Notes: generated from the sequence alone by a model not told the origin. 64,000 nucleotides of DNA from Pararge aegeria (GCF_905163445.1 NC_053190.1:7008501-7072500), one strand, 5' to 3'; positions 1 through 14,500 are shown, numbered from the stretch's first letter. Program-made: numbers and translations.

Positions 1-2
1 CA

Positions 3-233
3 CACCAATTTAGGCAGGTTTTGGTTCTTTTCGGGACAAAATTCCAGTTTTACAACGGCAATATTATTCGCGAGGATCTACCAATAAAATACACACGTCC
101 TGATTGGATAGAGACTAAGGAAAAGAAAAAAAGGTATTATTTGTACTGTTTAGACATTGTAGTTCAGTGTTATTATCTCATAATTCACGGAGTTTCAAGA
201 ATAAGGAACTTAAATTATATACTAATTAATTAA
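3..233 (+). CDS. possible 3'-terminal coding piece of an unidentified gene
   Basis: An open frame enters from the left edge and runs to TAA at 231-233, with a possible poly(A) signal (AATAAA) near 286. The first half (FGTKFQFYNG, KYTRPDWIETKEKKKR) has a protein-like composition with charged and aromatic residues, while the last third is hydrophobic and less convincing. It could be the last exon of a gene lying mostly left of the window, or a chance frame. I do not recognise the family, and no acceptor can be judged because the window begins here. Confidence 0.2.
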   Translation, partial: HQFRQVLVLFGTKFQFYNGNIIREDLPIKYTRPDWIETKEKKKRYYLYCLDIVVQCYYLIIHGVSRIRNLNYILIN

Positions 234-2426
234 TTAAAGTGAACTTAGCAATAATTTTGTATGTAACTATAATCAAACCAGATCTGAATAAAGGATTATC
301 TTAAAACATTTGAAGGTTATTATTGAGGATTTTTTTGAATTCTTAAAAAATATAAGGGTTGACTTATCAGAAAAGGTGATATATAACATTATATAATATA
401 AACATTTTGTATACACCTAGTAAATCTCAGACCCGCGCCTCAATCTTTAACCCTTGAGAATACCTTGTGCAACCGACCCCACCCACTGGATAACCCTATC
501 CGACAGAACGTTTAATATGATTCTTAGGTAAGACCCCCCAAATAATAATGATCAGATATGTAATTTCATGGGTGAGATACCCATGAAATTACATATCTAA
601 AAAAAAACTTTTTACTGCTTGAAATGCTTGCCTTTTTTTTACAAGCAGCACGGAAATACATATCAATTAAGATGTTGTGACGCCACAAGACCAAAGGATG
701 GACATTATAGACATTGCCCGTGAATTCTCCGCATTGCGATGAGAATGTAGCCAGAATCCAATTGTAAATTAACTTTGCTCTCGGTTTATCACAAGCAATG
801 TAACCGTCGAACTAGTGGCCAACCATATTGAACAATCCATTGCTAAAATTGTAAACAATACCCAACTGACATGACCCACCAACGCTTTAACTTCACAGAA
901 CACATTATAAAGGTCCTTTATAATCGCTATTCGATAACTCTAACCAAAGGTCTTGAGAAATTCTTTCGAAGCTCGGGCAATGGTGACAAACCTTCGAAAA
1001 TAGCCGGTTTTAAAACACATAGATTTAAATTAATTGTTTTTAAATATAATATTTCATTTATTTAAGTCCAAACGAGGTCATTTAAATAAAAAAAGACATA
1101 CTAGTCATTATGTCTATTATTGTGAACAAATTGTGTTTTCTAGTTAATAATAATGTGTTCAAATCTTATTTATTATCACTAAGTTAATGTTATTAAAATA
1201 CTAATTCCTCGTCCCCTTCTTTTTCAATTGTATTAATTCAAGACAATTTTTCTTAGGTAAGTATATTTCTAGATAACCTTACTCTTCAGTATTGAGGCAT
1301 TCCTTAAAACATTATTGATTAAACTAAAAATTAAATTAACACAGTATTGCAAAGATACTTCTATCTCCTGCAATGCCAGCCTGTCATTCTGTACAGATCA
1401 TTATATATACTGGCGAGAGTTTTACTTAGCCTTAAAGAGCGCAAGTTTTCGGTAAGAATAGTTTCATGTTACATGGAATAAGATAGTTAACATATCTTTT
1501 AAGAAATGTTCTAGGTATAATTATAAGGATGTACAGAATTCATTCTAATAGAAGAAATATGCTGAATAGAATCCGCATAGACGCTAATATTATATACCAA
1601 TATCTGGACATATTCCGGGATTTATTAGAAATGTATGTCACTTAAATTATAAATGTCAACTGACTGAACATTTTCTTATTAGTTTTTCTTTTGTAGTAAA
1701 GGGTAGGTAACTAAGCAACCGGGCAATTTCTACTGCCTATTGGCTAACTGTAGTTAAATAGCCAAACTCTTCGTACATTTGTCTGAGTAGGTATATGTTA
1801 CTGTAAATGCCCGAACTACCGATTTAGAGAAATTTTGATGAGGATAAAATTCCACGGCTAGAGGGAAAAAAATTACCTATTTTTGCAGAGCCTGTATACA
1901 CTTCAGTCTTGCAGTAGACTTTTTACGCATTTTTAAATGGAAGAGAGTGTGAATAAGTGAAAATAAAAATTTCTTGGTGTCAATTTTTCTTCACAAAATG
2001 GATAGATAGACCTGATACATGAAGTCGTTAATTATCAGACTTCTGGGCTATTTTTGACCTCACCAAATGTTTTGTTTATTACGGGGTTTATATGATTTAT
2101 ACAAGTCTACCGTGTCTCTATAGTTGCTGTTGAAGTTGCAGTGCGAGCACACCTTACAGTAACATATACAAAACAAAATATAACTTTGACGGAGTAGTAA
2201 TAGTACTATCAGTTGAACGCTGTTTACATTTTGTATAATCTATATAAAAACGGTTTAATCAAGTGCATTCCAATCTTGATTAACTATTCCAAAGGGTCTT
2301 GTCTTGTAAAAGTAAGCTTTTGGTTACATTAAATAAGGGGGACAGTGGCCCTGAAGCTTACAGTTTTAGCACTATAAGCATCCATATATACAAAGGTCTT
2401 TAAAGTATTTGATTAAATATGTGTCT
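234..2426. other. intergenic stretch with no recognised gene
   Basis: AT-rich DNA between the left edge and the nonA polyadenylation signal. Short frames occur but none shows splice signals or familiar motifs. The only clear structure is the perfect hairpin at 554-598. Confidence 0.5.
554..598. repeat. perfect 20-bp inverted repeat (hairpin)
   Basis: The arm at 554-573 (AGATATGTAATTTCATGGGT) is exactly complementary to 579-598, with a 5-base loop GAGAT. The stem has no mismatch. It could be a tiny foldback transposon or a hairpin RNA seed; there are no flanking gene signals. Confidence 0.8.
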
Positions 2427-2432
2427 TTTATT
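2427..2432 (-). terminator. nonA polyadenylation signal
   Basis: TTTATT on the plus strand reads AATAAA on the minus strand, about 105 bases past the nonA stop codon at 2537-2539. Distance and orientation fit a 3' end. Confidence 0.5.
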
Positions 2433-2536
2433 TGAACGTCACCAAAAACTTAAAATATATTATGGGAGGATTCGATTTTAAAGATTGTACGCGTTGTGAT
2501 AGCCGTCATGCGAAACGCGGCGATTACGCGCACTGT

Positions 2537-5500
2537 TTAAAAGCGCCGGCGTTTGTTAGGAAAATCGTCTATTTGGCGGGGTCCGTCCCAACCACCACGA
2601 TTCTGCGATCCGTCGTCAAAACCTCCACGCGGCATGTCGTACTGGTCTCTGAAGCCTCCATCCTAAAGTAATCAATGAAACGTGCCAATGTTTTCTCAAA
2701 ATATAAAAATAACGTACAAAAAGTAAATAAACATATTGTATCGTAGACTGTTTCGTAGACATACATCTACAGCGTATGAATCAAAGCCAGATAAGTTCTA
2801 AATCCTTAACTCCATGCATGAAAGCATGTTTTTTTATACATAAAGTTCCAAATCCATTGACGCAATTCACAAATGCAGTACGTAGAATCGGTTGGAAATT
2901 GTCAAATTTCCAGGCAACGAACGGTTCGTTATAAAAAATAATAAGCAGATAGGACCTTTGATGTAATATTCATCACGACTATTACAAGATTAAAGATTCA
3001 ATTTATATAATAATATCTGAAATAAATTCCATCGAAATATAATAAGTGCGCAAGAGTAGAGATACAGTAGATATTATAACCGCAATTCCCTATTTTTTTC
3101 AACTTTTCGTAGAAGAAGAAGAAACACTTTATTGCACGTATAACATACAGGAAAATAAACAGTGGGGAGTAACTATTTACGATGGATTTTGTACTTCAGT
3201 TCACCGTAAGTTCATAATATTATTCTTCCTGTTTTAATGCGGGGAATAGCAGGGGTGGTAGAATAAACATTGACGCTTGCCTGGCAAGATAAAATATTTA
3301 TGTGTTACTTGCTGATTCCTAAAAACCTGTTTTTCAATTAAGTAAAAGTACAAGTTTTCGAAAGATAGTCGATGATTGATGACCCATTGATATAAAATAT
3401 ACATTTTCATAATATAATGGCGATTAGCACTCTTAGTATTTACATTTAGTCTTAATAAATAAGGTTTTCATAAACATTTAGAATGTGGCCGCAGTAAACC
3501 GGATTCTAGGTGCTTGCAATGAAGGTAGGCACGTAGGTACAAGTGTCCAAAGACAAATAATCGAATGGATGCAATAGTAAAATAATATAATCTCTATACA
3601 CAAAAACAAATATTACGTGAGCGGGGAGGGCTGCGCGAAGTAGCGCGGTTTGGCGCGAACGTAGAGTGGTGTGTAACACATATAAACAAATAAATGAGAA
3701 ACAGATGTGCAGAGCGTTATATTTATACCCAACGTAAGCTCTAAATAAGTACCGAACTAAAAATCGATCCCAAGGCATCAAAAGGGATTTGCCGAGTTGA
3801 TCTCTAAACATGCATATCTTACTTGCGAAAGTGCTCAGTGATATCTATCGATATTAAAACCCATATGAAATATTCAGAACCCACTTTTATCCCCATCCTT
3901 TTTTTATACACACCAATGAGGGTTCTATTAGGGTTATTTTTGTAAAACTGCATATTACAATGCACTTAATACTAAAAGGGTGTTGGTATATCCTCAACCT
4001 TGCGATGTGATAAATTGAATTTCCTTGAACCTTTTTAACAATCGCTATAATAGTTTACGCATATTATACCGCACCCGCATCTTACATTATGTGTTTGCAG
4101 TTCACCTCGGAAATTAAAGAAAAAAAATCCCATTTTGATGAATTTTTTTGCTTGAGGTCTCTCCTCTACAATAAGTTCTCTAATTGAGTAGTTTTGAGGA
4201 AAACTTCAAGGATGAAAAAGCTAAATGCTTCGCTTTTTCATCCGTGAAGTTTTCCTAAAATTACGATTTTGCAAGACGCAAGAATAGTGTAGTAGTTGAC
4301 GACGTAAACGTCACATACATATTATATGACGTATTGAAAGTGACGCAAAAGACATAATTAAACCAGCTAAGTAAGTGCGAGTTGCGAACCACAAAAAGCT
4401 TTCAGTTCTACCGAGTAATATGGAATACTAAGTATTGCCGTTGATCAAACAAAAAAATACCAAATAAACGTTTCTTGAAATAAGAGGCCCCCTTTAATCT
4501 TTACCTCCATTTTATTTATTCTTATAAATGAATTCTCTAGATATAATACGGTTCATCAGATTCAGCCATAAAGCTAATTCTGCAACTTAAATGGAGATGG
4601 GCGGGTCACATTCAAAGATGTCAAGATAGTAGATGGGCAAAAATTGTTACCAACTGACGGATTGGAAGAAGCCGGTAGGCCAGTCAAAAGATGGGAGGAC
4701 GACATCGCGAAAGTTGCGGGTGTACTGGCATGGAGTACTCTTGCGAGGGACAGGTGCAAATGGAAAAATATGGGGGAGGCTTTTACCGCCGCTGGCGGTT
4801 TTTACATAAATATTATAAATTAGATAGTATAAGAACAATAAGGACAATATATTACTTAGTTTAGAAAACATTATAAATAGAAAATAAGAAATTAGGATTA
4901 AGAAAAATTGTATTTAACTCTATTATATTTAGCCAGTAAGGTACTCAATTGTAAGGAATGTAAATAAAGCTTTATTATTATTATTATTATATCAGATTCA
5001 GCCCACTGTGACAAAGAACGGACGGAAAGTGGCGGTATAGTAATACAGCCGTTGGTTCCAGCTACGGAACCCTAAAAATTTGTCAATTACATCAAGTGTG
5101 GTATCTAAGGCGGTAGTAGGGGTACCAGTCTGATATACATTCCGAAAATATAGTATAAATAATAAAACTAAACGGTCCCGTCTTAATTTTTAAAAGTTTA
5201 AAAGTGTTATTAGAATTTAATTTATTCCTTGATCCGCTTTACCTTAAAGCTCTACACACCCCGTTTAACACGTTGGCTGCTGAAAACACAACGTTTGTGT
5301 TTGAAAACTACGTAACGCGTGTGCGGCTCGAACACGCTAGGCGTGTTAAAATAAATGTACCTACAAGGATGCGGCCGAACACGCTAGGCGTGTTTTTCCG
5401 GCGTTCTGCGAGTGCGGCAAACACAAACGCTGTGTTGTTTAAATATACTGTTAGAGCGGCCTTTACGCAACGAGTGTGTTATATGTTACCGCAAGTACGT

Positions 5501-8500
5501 TTTATTAAATATTAGTTTAACGTTAACGCAATTACGTTTTATTATATATTAGACAGTATACCTACTTAAAATTCGTTGTTTTGTGAGTTATCTAATCATT
5601 ATACATGAGTGTTTTTCTTAATAATTCCCATGCCATCGAGAGTATCGACCATCACACGTATAACTAACAAGTTCATATAAAAAACATGTTTTCGACCAAA
5701 TATTTGCAACAATAGTATAATACCATCGATCACTAAATAATACCCACCTAGATAATTGCATTGTTTTTAAATATTTTATAGGGACGCGAAATAGATATTG
5801 ATATCGATATAGGATCGTCGTCCTATATTTTAGCATACTATACAATGTTTTTCTGCAATAAAGGTATCCGCAACATAAGTTTGACGTCTATATATTTTTT
5901 AATATTTGTACGCCTGAGTTCGCCTGCACTATTTTCATTGGTATCGGTATCGTCAATAAATTATTTTATAAATATCGGTTTGCATTCCATTATACCGACA
6001 GAATTACAAAACGATGCATCCGCATCCTTATTTTTTCTTATCGTCTTAAATAAACGTTATCGGTGCGGCCAGCGGTACCAATAAACTACTCAGGAATGAG
6101 TTACTATTGTTTCGAATTTAAAAGTAAATTTAACAATGGTTCTGTATATTTACTGGAAGGATTATTATATTTAAAATGCATATTATTTTCAAATTCGCTT
6201 CTTTGTCGGCAATCCGCATTCGTATGTAAGTAGGTATTTAATACTGTTTTTTTACTTATTTATTTATCATGATTCGTAAATGACATTCACAAGTTACACA
6301 CAGGTTGACGTTGCCGCGATTTTGAATATAGTAAAATAGTGTACCTACGAGATGTAAAGCCACTATATTTAAAGCTCTTTAGAAAATGATTATTTTTGAA
6401 AAAAAGAAAATCTGTGTTGACTACATTAAAGTTTTATTCTATTTTATCCAACAAAAAAATACAAATTGCTATTAAAATGCGACAAGTGTTGGGTTTTCAT
6501 GTTGTTCAATAAATAAATGAGAAAATACGAGTGATGTAATAACACACCTGTTGCGTAAAGGCCGCATAGCTGTCGCGATAAGTTTAAACACGCCAGGCGT
6601 GTGGGGCCGCATGCTCGTAGCGCCTGTTTCGAATACGCTTCACCAGTGCTGAAAACACGCCTAGCGTGTAATGCTGCCGCACTCGTGTACCGTATTTGTT
6701 AATGTTAGGCAGCAGTCAACGTGTTAAAGCAGATTCCCCGCAATCGACTAAAGAATTAAAAACATCAACTTGGGGCATTTCTCCTATTTCCTTTGTTAGT
6801 CGTGGTTACTCTATATGCTTAATATATTTCGATGATATAGGAAATGATAATTTTAATAGCTTATTTACTAAATGTGGGGAAGATTTTGTCAAATTCGTTT
6901 ATGTGCGAATGTACTTAAAAGTGTAGAACCCAGTCATTATGGTCACATTCACCTTCTCAATAACACCAAGTATTTTAATCCTACATCCTAATTATATATG
7001 CTTAATTTTCTCAAAAGATACAGAAGTATGTTTTGGGTTTAATCTAATTGAAAATTTGTACGTTAATCGTTAAAAAGACATTCTTGATAAGTTACATATA
7101 ATAAGTTAGACTTTTATCAGACTGGGCCAAAACATCCCTCCTATTATGCTTAACCCACTGCGGTTACTACCTTTACCGCACCTTCGTCAAATAGGCATTT
7201 ATACTGAACGAACAAATATACAATAAAAAAAACCTTTCGTAATTACAAAATCGTAAGTGTAGGTGTAGCATTCTTCTGTCTGGCTATGATAATAAACAAT
7301 TCATGTAGGACCGCAAATACACGTCAAATTAATAACTATATGGCCCTCGTGCTGTGTATTTAAGAATTAAAAAAGTTCAAAGACTAAATTCTTTTATAAT
7401 TTGGAAAAAATGCACTTCCTAATAAACTAAAATATGTATGATTTGTTACATAATGTTGTGAGGAAAAAGTAAAACTTTTCTTGAAAGTAAATGATAAATA
7501 TGAAACTTGTCAAATTAATGATCACAATAACGGGTTCTACTACTATTAATAAAGATAATAGGTTTACTTGATTTTAAAATTCTTTTAATAGCGAACATTA
7601 CCAATGCTTATGATTTTGATAGCTGTTCTAAAATCGTTAAATTAAAGAAATTGCTGAAGACAACGATTAAATTCAGCGAGTGCTCAGATAGTTTCAGCAA
7701 AAATTTTTAATATTATAATTCGTCATTATTAAATAATGACTGTCGATTTAAAATCAAGGTATATATTTGATCATTGAATAAGAATTCCAATTATTGATGT
7801 AAAATATTATTATAAAATATTCCATTTTTTCTAAATGTAACTCCCAAATGTATATTTTGGACAGATTTTAAAATGTACTTACCATTGGCTGCTGATGATC
7901 GAACATGCCTTGCTCCTGACGATCGAGCATTGAATTAAGCCGTTGAGCCTGTAAACAAATAAACAATATAAACAAATGTACTTCAACAACCATTGAGTAT
8001 ACAAAGAAACATCACGCCTACTAAACGAGTGTGTACATAAAACAGTTAATTATAATAATACTGGTTTCGTTTCTCAAAAATTCACATTAAACGATTCATA
8101 TCTGACACGTATACAGTATAAAGGAATCAGATCACATAACCAGTTTAGCAGTTTCCTTGTGTGAACGTTGACAGAGTTGATTGACTGCTCATGTTCGCCG
8201 AACGACAGATGCGCACAATATTTAACTTATTGTTGCCTTCCTTTAAAAGCCCCCATAATACTTGCAAGAAGACCAGTTACAGAGCGGTTTAATATATTTC
8301 GTTCATAAAATTATCAAAAAGAAGAAACCAGTTTAAACTTGATTTAACAGCGGTTATTCGGTTCAGCCGGTTTTAACCGGTTTCAGCTCTGCTAGACTTA
8401 TTTGTACTTACTTATTGTACCTTTAAGTGTTTTGCACGGAGACCAAAATGGCATCATCCGGTTTTTTTAATCGCTTCATTTGTACACCACAATAGTTAAG

Positions 8501-11500
8501 GACATCAACAGGAAAAGAACTTACAGATGTAGGATACAAAAGACGACCTCGTTCGGATTCGAGTGCTGTGCTTTTAACTATTACTGGTTGAAGTGAAACA
8601 TGAGCATAAGACATAATCTGTCTTGCTCATGTTCAGTCATCTTACAATAATGAGAAACAATAGAATGGAAATGGAATTAGAATACTCTACATTTTGGCTT
8701 TCTAAATACATTGGATTGCGACACACCAATTAACACTGCCAATTCAAATTCAAATTCAAAAATGTTTTACTTATGTAGACCTTATTTAACAAGGCACAAG
8801 ACAAAACACTAATGTTAGTGATGGTGATAACTGCATTTGTTAACTTAGAAGAGAGTTCCAAACGTGCCCTGGTCTAAGTCTTAAAGGCCCACAACAAACT
8901 TAGGCAGTTATTTTTTTTTGGTTTTTACCATCTCACTGTATAGTTAATGTTGAGCTATGAAGTTAGAGCAATTCATACCCAAGCTTTTTTATCATACATG
9001 TATTTCCTTAATATTATTGGTGTAATAGGATTTTTCTATAAGCTTACGCTTATATAAACTTTAGCTTTATATAAACTTTGAACTTATTGAGACATCTCAA
9101 GGATTTCATCAGGTAATTTGTTATAAAAAGATATACCTTAAATAAATTACTAATTTTATGCAGCCTAGTAATCTGCACTACACGTTTTTACTACTAATAT
9201 TAATAAAGTTACAGTCCACTTTCTTTCTAAAATTTGTTATATTACGATCAAAGTCACTGGCGATATTTTAAAAAGCAGATAAGGCCCATATTATTGTCGA
9301 CGACTATTGCATGTATATACTTACTCATTTATTATTTATAAAAGTATTTAAGTAGTGTTGTTATCTAAATATTCTAAATTTATACTTTTGATCTATTTGT
9401 GTAAACTAGTTTATGCATTAGTATGCAGTTATTCGCATGTATGTATTTTAAAAATGTTTACCACCAGCAGTCTATACTCCTCTTCTTTTTTTTTTCCTAA
9501 TTCAATGGTTGCCTGGCAGAGATTGCTATTAAGCGATAAGGCCGGCTTTTGTATTCTATTTCTTTCTTTATGTTTCTGTTTTTTTTATATTTTATATTTG
9601 TTAATGTTGTGGTATACAAATAACGAGTTAAATAATAATATTTTAATGTATCTGCGAGTGATGTAGTACGGGCCGAGTCTTTGAAGTAGCCGACGCCCAG
9701 TTTGCCACGCCAATTATTTAAAATGTCTTCTCAGTAGGGCTAACGTGTGTAGTTTTTCTATAGCTATAGAAGAGAGAATGCGTATGCATGCTAGCCCTAC
9801 CGTACAGGGGGTAGTGGTTCGGATGGTACGCACCTGCACAAAGAGCGTGTTCTCCTGTTGCCGGCGACGCAGCTCGTCGTCCTGTTGGCGCATGCGCTGC
9901 GAGAGCTCCTCTTCCTGGCGCAGTAATTGCAGGCGCTCGGTCTCGCGGCGCTCCTCAGCCGCGCGCTCTGCCATCTCCCAGGTGCGCTTCTGCCGCTCGC
10001 GATCTTGTTCGCGCTGACGCAACTGCTCGCGAAGTAGCTCAGTTTCGTGCTCGTATCTGTACACGAACCATGTATTCATACTGATGCCTCTCATACCTTC
10101 AACGTTGATCCAAGGTAAGGTAAATATTCTTAGACGGCCCATTGGCGCAGTTTGCAGCGACCCTGCTTTCTGAGTCAAAGGCCGTGGGTTCGATTCCCCT
10201 GACTGGAAAATGTTTGTGTGATGAACATGAATGTTTTTCAGTGTCTGGGTGTTTATCTGCATATTATAAGTATTTTATGTATATTACTCATAAAAATATT
10301 CATCAGTCATCTTAAGAGTAGTTGCCATAACACAAGCTAAGCTTACTTTGGGGCTAGACGGCGGTGTGTGTATTGTCGTAGTATATTTATATGACCAACT
10401 ACAATCATTTTTGGGCATAGTAGAGTTGTTTTCCTCTTTTAATAGCAAAGTGTTAAAACTATGACATCTATAATATTATTATAAAAATTAGTGCCATCCT
10501 AAAAGTTACTTATAAATTTTCACCTATTATATTTGTGTAACACAGAGGTAAGGTATGAATTTACTGATTATGTATGCAATTTAATGCAATATTATTATTA
10601 TTATTAGCAGCTTACTTGGCATACTCCATTTGTGCCTCTAACTTCTCTTCCTCAGCTGCTAATTCTTTTTTCAGCGCATCCTCCTTTTGGCGGTGTAACT
10701 CATGCAACTGTTTCCACCTTGTTCCATACTCATGTTCAAAACTACCTGGCTCCGAGAAACGTGGGCCAACCTAGTGAAGTTGAAAAAAAGTTAATAAGCC
10801 ACTAAACTGAAATAAAGGTACACAATTTTTTTTTTTTAATTATAATACATACTTCTCGGGAACGCATGTATTCAGGGTGTTTTTTAGGAAGGTTCTTCTC
10901 AGGATAACCATCAGCCTCATCAGGCTCTTCAAAGTTTTCTACAATTACTGGGCGAAGTGATCTAAAACAAATTCAAGCTATATGTGAAAGATGAAGATAT
11001 AAAAATGTATGTTTAGAAATTAGTATTATATACTTACGAAGTTAAAAAGAAGCATCTCTCTGTGCAGTTACGGATTGCAGCCAAAGCACTTGGTTTACGT
11101 GCGAATTCAACAATGCCCTCTCCAACAGTTTTCCCCCTTTCGTCAATTTTAACATACGCCCTTTCAATTTTACCAAATATTTCAAAGGAGCGATACAATA
11201 ATTCATTTGAGACAAATGGCGGCAAATTCTTTACACGGACTGTGCTGTTGTGAGGTGCAAATCTTACCCTTAAAGTTCTACCATTTCTCATCTTACCATC
11301 CAACTCACGTCTTGCTTTTTCAGCGTTAACTCTATAATCCTAGAACAATAATAAGATAAGCATCCTTTGAGTATATACAATAGATACTATACACCACAAA
11401 CATGAAAATCCATTATTATACCAACCATTTTAATAAATCCAAAGTTTTTCTCTTTATTGATAAATAATTCGGCTGGCTCGCCAAACTGGCTGAACATATT

Positions 11501-14500
11501 CATAATCTCTTCTTCAGTTACGTCATTGCTCAGGTTTCCAATATACAAACGACTTCTACCATTAAATTTGGCTTCTGTTTGATCAATTGGTGGCAAATCT
11601 ACTAATGGTCCCATGAGATCCTTCAGCTTATTTGCCAGCATGTGCTCCTAGAAGCAGAATAATTAAGAGTTCCACTACAAGAAAGTTACTTATAAACAAA
11701 GTTAACAAACAATTCCTATATTTCATCGGATATGACAAATTGTCTATCACTCTAATGAAATACCTGTGTTAAGTATCTATTCTATTGTAAAGCTTAAGTT
11801 TTCATTCATGTTTGAACATAATAAAATAGAGGAAATGAATTCTGTTTGATGTTATGCACTATGATACATTAAAGTCGCCTTCACACATAGCAAACTCGAC
11901 CACTCTTTGCAATCTAAACTTCTGATATAAAAGTAAAAAAATCCCTTTTCTATAGAAATGCATTAAACTATAGTTGGTTTAAGGACAACTGTATAATGAT
12001 TGAAATAAAGCAGTTAAAGTTACCTCTCTTGGCATAGATTTCCCATCTTGTTGGTTACGGTTAGAATTCCGCTGCTGATTGCGAGCGGGTCCCTGACCTT
12101 GTCCCTGTCCTCCATGCTTTGGTCCAAAGCCTTTTTGGCCAAAGTTTCCTCCATTGCCCCCACCCTGCCTGTTGTTAGGCCCACCCTGACTCCAACCACT
12201 TTGCCTATTTCCACCACCGAAATTACCATTCATGTTCTGCAATAAAAACAACTTTTGTACTACATGAATTAGAAAACAACAATATTTAAATAAGTTACTA
12301 AGGATTGGATAATTACACTGACATCTGAGTCTTCCCTCGAGTCCATAAGTCTTGGAAGTGGTTGTCCACCCTGGTGTAAATGAAAAAATGAAATATAATA
12401 TAGCATTTAGAATATCATTTCAGATAGTTTATACCAATTCAAGTAACATTACTTCATACAAATTATAATAAACTATCTAAACCCAATGCTATGCTGTAAC
12501 TCAATCTAATTATTAAATAAAATATATAAAAGCATGCTTTTCAAATGCAACAATTTGGAAGGTTTCAAGTTGATCCATCCCCCAGCTTTCAGGTTTGAAA
12601 TATCTAACAACAAAAGCTGATTTTTAAAAAGATATCAGTGTAGGTTAATGGGATACCCCTCCCTCTTTTGTCTTCTACAATTCCGGGAGCATAATTCGAA
12701 AAAATTACCCTGACAGGACCTCTCAAATGACAAAATTATAAAAAAAACACTGCAAAACTTGAACTTGAATATACCAAGTTTAATATTATCCATCTTTTTT
12801 TTCAAAACTTCACAAGTTCAGGTACAAAGTGAAAATGTAATTTTCAATTTTTCATGATTATAATTATTGGTAAAATGAGTGAGAAAGTTTTTTACATTTG
12901 ATGTTTTAAATTTGCTAGTTATTCTATAAATTAATTTGTGCAGATTAAGATTTCTTTTTCGTAAATTAAGAAACCTTAACCCACATCCCAATATCCCAAC
13001 ACAGATTGCGTCAAGTCAAGTCATTGATTTGGACTAAACATGTGTAGCCAATATAAGTAGTTATCTCTATTAACTTATACTGCTCTTACCTTCTGATATC
13101 CACCTTGATTGTTCTGATTTTGATGTTTTGTTTCGTTAGGTGCAACAGATTTATCCACAATGTCCTGTGTTTGTGGTTTGGACTGTTGGTTTAGTGGTTT
13201 TGGTTGTTGATTTTGTGTTTGTGGCTGTTGCTGAATGGGTGGTTGTTGTTGGGGTGGATTCTGCTGTGGTTTTGGTGCTTGCTTAGGAGGTTGAGATTGT
13301 TGTTTCGGCTGCGGTGGTGCTTGCTGAATCTCCTCTTTCGGTTTTGCTGGTTGCGGTTTTTGGGGTGGTAGTGTTGCTGGTGGCTCATCTTGCTGGTTAG
13401 ACTATTTGGACAAATAAAATTCTTATAAATAACTTTAATATACCCTGTTGATCTAGTTTTTAGAACTATTATTAATGGATCTAGGATAGTTTTCAGGGTT
13501 GGGCCAAAAATAATAAGATTTTGGGTTTGTCAATAGTTAACAGGCATTGTACACATTGCCTAAGAGACCATTTTCAATAGATACAGCATGAGGGGTCTAA
13601 GCTCTACATCCTATAGTATGTGCCAAATGCATTGAGACACAAATACATTGACTCTAGAAATAGAAACAACTTACTAAATCATATATTTGCATAAAAAATA
13701 AAAATATTAATTACAAATCAAAAGAGTAAGAGGCAATGTAGTTTAAAGAGGTAGGTATAGCTTTGTGTAGGTAAACGTAGAATTTAGGCTGCACTTTATA
13801 ACAAGTGTTTATTTCAATAAAAGTTTTTTACTATGAATTCTATTTTAAGAATCACAACAAATCATCCCTATTTATCATTGCTCTAGATAGATGAAAACAT
13901 CTATTGCAATACACCAATCAAATTACCTATTTAAAAATTCATATCTCGTAACAAGGTAAATTGCATGTTAGGATACCTCATGGACACAATCAATGACACA
14001 GCAATCAATGCATCACATTTGGTTTACAATTGTGTCTTTCAATAGTGCTCAGATCTCAAATTTGAGGAGCTGGCAATCAACACAATATTAAAACTCTTTA
14101 GGGTCAATTTTCTTTTTATTTTTATTCAGATGATTTTGATTTGAATTCAGATTGAACCTAGGCTAGGCTGCTTTCTAAACAGTGCTAAAATTAAAATTTA
14201 AAATTCATGATTGATGAAAACTGTATTTCATTTAATATTTTCTGTGAAAAAACTTCTTGAGTTTTTGTATTTTTCTGACAAATAATTTCTAGATAAGGTA
14301 CAAGGGCATCAACACTTCCACACTTTAAAATTTCTCCATCACCACTGCCTCTGTCCACTAATCACCGAGTTTAGGCATTCCTTTGTTGGTAAGTTTTATT
14401 TTTCTTCATTCTTTACTAAAATTTACTATGGTTTATTACTTTCCCAATGGAGATGTTTTATCTATTGCAGCTATCTGCCTAACTAACAAGAACCTATCTA

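Larger units (their letters stand above)
5265..6727. mobile_element. non-autonomous TTAA-flanked DNA transposon (piggyBac-like target site)
   Basis: TTAA at 5265-5268 and 6724-6727 flanks a 1455-bp unit. The ends are inverted: CACGTTGGCTGCTG on the left and, in reverse complement, CACGTTGACTGCTG on the right. Each subterminal region carries two copies of a 17-bp near-palindrome of the type AACACGCTAGGCGTGTT. The interior is AT-rich and I find no transposase. A TTAA duplication is typical of piggyBac and also of Kolobok elements, so the superfamily is inferred rather than seen. Confidence 0.75.

Noticed and set aside
3506..3811. 101-codon minus-strand frame
   Set aside because: No recognisable motif, GC-rich patch only, inside the nonA intron, no splice support.
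9745..10017. 90-codon plus-strand Ser/Arg-rich frame
   Set aside because: It is antisense to the nonA coiled-coil exon; the repetitive Glu/Arg codons create a Ser/Arg-rich shadow.
10131..10205. tRNA gene
   Set aside because: It has pol III boxes but is the head of a dispersed SINE with the shared non-tRNA body; the stems do not look intact.
13191..13388. minus-strand His/Asn/Gln-rich frame
   Set aside because: An alternative frame of the nonA Q/P-rich exon; only the frame that joins its neighbours in phase fits.
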